9,942 bases of DNA from CAYGJN01 sp964350135 (lineage in GTDB: Bacteria; Bdellovibrionota; Bacteriovoracia; Bacteriovoracales; Bacteriovoracaceae). Positions within the stretch are counted from its first letter, which is position 1. Each line of letters begins with the position of its first letter. The DNA is taken from contig CAYGJN010000098.1 in NCBI GenBank assembly GCA_964350135.1, forward strand, positions 1-9,942, written 5' to 3'. Below are positions 6,216 to 9,942 of this stretch, piece by piece. The translations under genes were made by a program, and so were the position numbers. The notes below the pieces were generated by a model. The model worked only from the letters and a program-made list of their open reading frames with translations, was not told the DNA's origin and made no database searches.

Positions 6216-6236
6216 TCTGCAGCTCAAAGCTGCAGA
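6216..6236 (-). promoter_or_regulatory. Hairpin in the rpsL-rpsG gap, possible S7 autoregulatory site
   Basis: TCTGCAGCT and AGCTGCAGA form a perfect 9-bp stem with a 3-nt loop, starting 8 nt after the rpsL stop on the mRNA. A weaker 4-5-bp stem lies between it and the rpsG ribosome-binding site. No U-run follows, so it is not a terminator. E. coli S7 binds this same gap; whether this structure is bound is inferred from position alone. Confidence 0.5.
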
Positions 6237-6244
6237 TGAGTTAA

Positions 6245-6619
6245 TTATTTTTTAGGCTTTTTAGTTCCGTACTTAGATCTTCTTTGGTTTCTACCATCAA
6301 CACCAGTAGCATCAAGTGCACCTCTGATTGTATGGTAACGAACACCTGGTAAATCTTTTACCCTTCCACCACGAATTAAAACGATGGAGTGTTCTTGAAG
6401 ATTATGACCTTCACCACCAATATAAGATGTTACTTCAAAACCTGAAGTAAGCTTAACTCTACAAACTTTTCTCATTGCTGAGTTCGGTTTCTTTGGAGTT
6501 GTTGTATAAACTCTAGTACAAACACCACGTCTTTGTGGGCATGCTTTTAATGCAGGAGATTTAGTTTTTATAACTTTCTTCTCTCTACCTTTTCTAACCA
6601 ATTGATTAATCGTTGGCAT
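6245..6619 (-). CDS. rpsL: 30S ribosomal protein S12
   Basis: S12 sits at the decoding centre of the 30S subunit and controls translational accuracy. The 124-residue product matches the family along its whole length: MPTINQLVRKGR, CPQRRGVCTRVYTTTPKKPN, GGEGHNLQEHS and RVKDLPGVRYH. Lys43 and Lys88, whose changes give streptomycin resistance, are wild type, and Asp89, the usual methylthiolation site, is present. The start at 6619 is supported by AAGGA 7 nt upstream (6627-6631). It is the first ribosomal gene after rpoC, 85 nt away, so it is probably transcribed with the rpoBC operon; I see no strong promoter in that gap. Confidence 0.98.
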   Translation of the reverse strand: MPTINQLVRKGREKKVIKTKSPALKACPQRRGVCTRVYTTTPKKPNSAMRKVCRVKLTSGFEVTSYIGGEGHNLQEHSIVLIRGGRVKDLPGVRYHTIRGALDATGVDGRNQRRSKYGTKKPKK

Positions 6620-6657
6620 TTTTGCTTCCTTTAAATATCAGTATCTTCCACAATATA

Positions 6658-6698
6658 GATCAAGCTTGCACTTTCTAACACACGACACAAGCTTGATC
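6658..6698. repeat. 11-bp inverted repeat between rpoC and rpsL
   Basis: GATCAAGCTTG (6658-6668) and CAAGCTTGATC (6688-6698) are perfect inverted arms around 19 nt. The RNA could form a long-loop hairpin just past the rpoC stop. The minus strand continues TATATTG rather than a T-run, so it is not an intrinsic terminator; an RNA-processing or protein-binding site is more likely. Each arm contains the palindrome CAAGCTTG, so the two are also partial direct repeats. Confidence 0.5.
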
Positions 6699-6704
6699 AA
6701 CTTA

Positions 6705-9700
6705 TTAAATCATTAAATCAACAGACTCAGTAGGAGCGAGAGCTTCCTCTTCGATTACCTCTTGAGCTATAAAATCTCTATACCTAGGCACCCCTGTTCC
6801 AGCTGGAATCAGACGACCCATGATCACATTTTCTTTTAAGCCGCGGAGCATGTCTTTCTTACCTTCAAGAGTTGCCTGGGTAAGAACCTTAGTTGTCTCC
6901 TGGAAAGATGCAGCTGAGATAAATGAGTCAGTTGTAAGAGATGCTTTGGTAATACCAAGAAGCTGAACAGAGCCAGTTGCAGGCTCGTCGCCAGCAGCAG
7001 CAATTGCTTCATTAATCTCTTTAAACTCACCTTTAGTAATAGAGTCCCCAGATACAAACGATGTATCCCCTGGATCTTTCACTTTAATCTTTTTAAGCAT
7101 CTGGCTTACAATAACTTCAATATGCTTATCATCAATATTTACACCCTGAAGTCTATAAACCTCTTGGATCTCATCGATAAGATATCTAGCAAGTTCTTTT
7201 TCACCTAGAACACGAAGGATATCATGAGGGTTAGATGGACCATCCATAATTGGATCTCCAGCTCTTACATAGTCACCTTCATTTACTGTTACGTAACGCC
7301 CTTTTGGGATTGAATATGTAACAGGCTCACCTTCACCCTCTGGGCGAACTAGAATTTTTCTTGAACCACGAACTTCAGGTCCAAACTCAACAGTACCGTT
7401 GATATCTGAAATCTGAGTAGCGTTACCTGGCTTTCTAGCTTCAAAAAGTTCTGCAACTCTTGGAAGACCACCGGTAATATCTTTTGTTTTAGTTGATTCA
7501 CGCTGAACTTTTGCAATCGCATCCCCAACATCAACAGTATCGCCTTCTTTAACAACGATCTGTGATCCAACAGGAAGTCTATAAGCTGCAGTTCTTTTGG
7601 TTCCAGGTACAATTACCGGATCACCTTTAGCATCAACAATCATAATTCTTGGTTGAACAGAACCGTCTTTTGATTCAGCTACCATTTTCTGAGCAATACC
7701 AGTTACATGGTCTGTTTGCTCAAGAAGAGTATTACCTGGAATAAGGTCAACAAATTGAACTTTACCAGTCACTTCACCAAGAACAGGAATTGAGAACGGG
7801 TCCCATTCCATAAGTTTTTCACCTACAGTAATTTGATCTCCTTCTTTATAGAAAAGAGTTGCACCATAGATCGCTGGATATTTTTCTTTTTCTACACCGG
7901 CTTCTGTTTTAATAACAATTGTACCGATTTTGTTAAGAATAATAGTTGAACCATCTTCTCTTATTGCAGTCTTAACATTTTCAAAATGAACAAGACCGGC
8001 AGTTCGAACTTCCGTTTTATTAACCTGAGCACCAGCAGTTGCAGTACCACCAATATGGAACGTACGCATCGTAAGCTGAGTACCCGGCTCACCAATTGAC
8101 TGAGCTGCAATAACCCCTACTGCTTCACCCTGACAAACGATTTTTCCTCTTGCAAGGTCACGTCCAAAGCAAAGAGCACAAAAACCGTAACGCTCGCGAC
8201 ATGTAATCACTGAGCGAACTTTAATCTGGTCAATTTCTTCATCAACAATTGTTTGTATATCTTCTTGGCCGAAAAGGTGGTTTCTTTCAAAAACAACTTC
8301 TCCAGTTGGATTAAGAACTTCAACAGCTGCTACACGCCCCATAACCCTTTTTGAAATATGCTCAATAACCTCTCCACCCTCAATTCTTGAAGTTAAGACA
8401 AGGCCATCATCAGTACCACAATCAGTACCTCTAATAATTCCATCTTGAGCAACATCAACTAATCTTCTTGTTAGGTATCCAGAGTTTGCTGTTTTAAGAG
8501 CGGTATCTGCTAGACCTTTTCTTGCACCGTGAGTGGAAGAAAAGTATTGAAGACCTGTTAGACCTTCACGGAAGTTAGAAGTAATAGGAGTTTCAATAAT
8601 TTCACCAGATGGCTTAGCCATTAGCCCTCTCATCCCTGCAAGCTGTCTAATCTGAACAGTAGAACCCCTTGCACCAGAATCGGCCATCATGAAAATAGAG
8701 TTAAAAGAAGGTGCTTTAGTTTTCTCACCTTTATCACTTACAAATTCTTGCTGTGATAAGTTTTCAATCATCACTTTTGAAAGTCTCTCATTCGTCTGTG
8801 CCCATACATCTACAATCTTGTTGTATCTCTCACCATTGGTAATCGATCCATCATTATATTCTTCAGTAATTTGAGCTACTTCAGCATAAGACTTATCAAG
8901 AATAGGAACTTTCTCATCAGGAATAATCATATCTTTTACATTAATAGAAATTCCCGCTTTGGTTGCATTGGCATAACCAAGTTGCATAATCGCGTCTGCT
9001 AAAAGAACTGTATCTTTTTCAGTTCCCTCTCTGTAGGCCTTATCAATAAGCTTACCAAGAGCTTTTTTATCTAAAATCTTATTAATATCATCGTAAGTAA
9101 GGCTTTTTGGTAAGATATCGTGAACAAAAGTTCTACCTACAGATGTCTCATAAATCTTTCCATCAATTCTCACTTTGATAGGAGCTTGAAGGTGAAGATT
9201 TCCAGTATGATATGCAAATTGTGCTTCAGCTTTTGAAGAAAACACTTTTCCATATCCACGAGAGTAAGGTCTTACTCTAGACATATAATACATACCAAGA
9301 ACGATATCTTGAGTTGGAACAATTATTGGAGTTCCATCTTTTGGAGAAAGAATATTATTTGTCGACATTGCAAGAACACGACACTCAATTTGTGCTTCAA
9401 TTGAAAGTGGAACGTGAACAGCCATCTGGTCACCGTCAAAGTCAGCGTTAAAAGCAGTACAAACTAGAGGGTGTAGACGAATTGCTTTCCCTTCAATAAG
9501 TACAGGCTCAAAACCTTGAATACCAAGTCTGTGAAGAGTTGGAGCACGGTTAAGAAGTACCGGATGTTCCTGAACTACTTCTTCTAAAATATCCCAAACC
9601 TCTTGTTTTTGCTGATCAACCATACGCTTAGCAACTTTAATAGTTGTACAGTGACCACGCTCAATAAGTTTGTTGTAAATAAAAGGTTTAAAAAGCTCAA

Positions 9701-9942
9701 GGGCCATAAGTTTAGGCAGACCACATTGGTGAAGTCTCAAATTTGGACCAACAACGATCACAGAACGACCAGAGTAATCCACACGTTTACCAAGTAGGTT
9801 TTGACGGAAACGACCTTGCTTACCTTTAAGCATATCTGAAAGAGATCTTAATGGACGCTTATTTGCACCAGTAAATACTTTTCCACGTCTACCATTATCA
9901 AAAAGAGCATCAACAGCTTCTTGGAGCATTCTCTTTTCGTTT
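6705..9942 (-). CDS. rpoC: DNA-directed RNA polymerase subunit beta' (partial at its N-terminus)
   Basis: This is the largest subunit of RNA polymerase and holds the catalytic magnesium. The window carries 1078 residues to the stop; about 300 N-terminal residues, with the zinc ribbon and most of the clamp, lie beyond the right edge. The frame continues upstream of the first internal Met as NEKR, as in all beta'. The catalytic NADFDGD with its three Asp is at 9429-9449. The bridge helix (THGARKGLADTALKTANSGY) and trigger loop (MRTFHIGG) are intact, and the second zinc site has all four Cys (CGT near 8417, then the CRERYGFCALC cluster near 8165-8200). The C-terminal part keeps PRVAELFEAR and IMGRLIPAGTG. 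The stop TAA is 85 nt before rpsL, which joins the polymerase and ribosomal operons. There is no sign of insertions or decay. Confidence 0.98.
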   Translation of the reverse strand, partial: NEKRMLQEAVDALFDNGRRGKVFTGANKRPLRSLSDMLKGKQGRFRQNLLGKRVDYSGRSVIVVGPNLRLHQCGLPKLMALELFKPFIYNKLIERGHCTTIKVAKRMVDQQKQEVWDILEEVVQEHPVLLNRAPTLHRLGIQGFEPVLIEGKAIRLHPLVCTAFNADFDGDQMAVHVPLSIEAQIECRVLAMSTNNILSPKDGTPIIVPTQDIVLGMYYMSRVRPYSRGYGKVFSSKAEAQFAYHTGNLHLQAPIKVRIDGKIYETSVGRTFVHDILPKSLTYDDINKILDKKALGKLIDKAYREGTEKDTVLLADAIMQLGYANATKAGISINVKDMIIPDEKVPILDKSYAEVAQITEEYNDGSITNGERYNKIVDVWAQTNERLSKVMIENLSQQEFVSDKGEKTKAPSFNSIFMMADSGARGSTVQIRQLAGMRGLMAKPSGEIIETPITSNFREGLTGLQYFSSTHGARKGLADTALKTANSGYLTRRLVDVAQDGIIRGTDCGTDDGLVLTSRIEGGEVIEHISKRVMGRVAAVEVLNPTGEVVFERNHLFGQEDIQTIVDEEIDQIKVRSVITCRERYGFCALCFGRDLARGKIVCQGEAVGVIAAQSIGEPGTQLTMRTFHIGGTATAGAQVNKTEVRTAGLVHFENVKTAIREDGSTIILNKIGTIVIKTEAGVEKEKYPAIYGATLFYKEGDQITVGEKLMEWDPFSIPVLGEVTGKVQFVDLIPGNTLLEQTDHVTGIAQKMVAESKDGSVQPRIMIVDAKGDPVIVPGTKRTAAYRLPVGSQIVVKEGDTVDVGDAIAKVQRESTKTKDITGGLPRVAELFEARKPGNATQISDINGTVEFGPEVRGSRKILVRPEGEGEPVTYSIPKGRYVTVNEGDYVRAGDPIMDGPSNPHDILRVLGEKELARYLIDEIQEVYRLQGVNIDDKHIEVIVSQMLKKIKVKDPGDTSFVSGDSITKGEFKEINEAIAAAGDEPATGSVQLLGITKASLTTDSFISAASFQETTKVLTQATLEGKKDMLRGLKENVIMGRLIPAGTGVPRYRDFIAQEVIEEEALAPTESVDLMI

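Noticed and set aside
6180..6227. Longer S7 starting at 6227
   Set aside because: The extra 16 residues are not part of S7, cover the hairpin, and AAGGAG fits the ATG at 6179.
6658..6698. rpoC-rpsL inverted repeat as an intrinsic terminator
   Set aside because: The loop is 19 nt and no T-run follows on the minus strand.
1..9942. CRISPR arrays, tRNA or rRNA genes, insertion sequences
   Set aside because: No regularly spaced repeats, tRNA-like segment, transposase frame or element ends were found on reading the window.

Overview
The window comes from an AT-rich genome and carries the rpoC / str ribosomal operon on the minus strand. The first gene after rpoC is rpsL, then rpsG and fusA, and the first 18 codons of tuf lie at the extreme left edge. 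The family content of the plus-strand genes suggests Bdellovibrionota (Bacteriovorax/Halobacteriovorax-like): a TIGR02147/DUF4423-type regulator translationally coupled to a small exported protein. This placement is inferred from family knowledge; no phylogenetic computation was possible.

Right to left on the minus strand: rpoC (RNA polymerase beta', lacking its N-terminal ~300 residues because the window ends), an 85-nt gap with an 11-bp inverted repeat, rpsL (S12, 124 aa), a 65-nt gap with a 9-bp hairpin, rpsG (S7, 156 aa), a short gap holding a textbook intrinsic terminator, then fusA (EF-G, 693 aa, GTG start). tuf would normally follow fusA at once. Here about 3.5 kb of opposite-strand DNA intervenes, and tuf restarts at position 54 with its own apparent extended -10 promoter.

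The intervening plus-strand block (about 287-3555) holds: a lipoprotein gene split by an apparent one-base frameshift (287-514, continuing as 499/649-1674); a gap with a tandem 9-bp repeat and a possible promoter; a TIGR02147-type DNA-binding regulator (1788-2630); and an exported cysteine-containing protein (2617-3555) whose start overlaps the regulator. The last gene meets fusA tail to tail, with the two stop codons overlapping.

The core genes supply transcription (beta') and translation (S12, S7, EF-G, EF-Tu). The plus-strand block looks like a cell-envelope accessory module dropped between fusA and tuf. The most notable points are the split str operon, the terminator abutting the fusA ribosome-binding site, an EF-G with an unusual domain IV, and the regulator/exported-protein pair with its upstream repeats.
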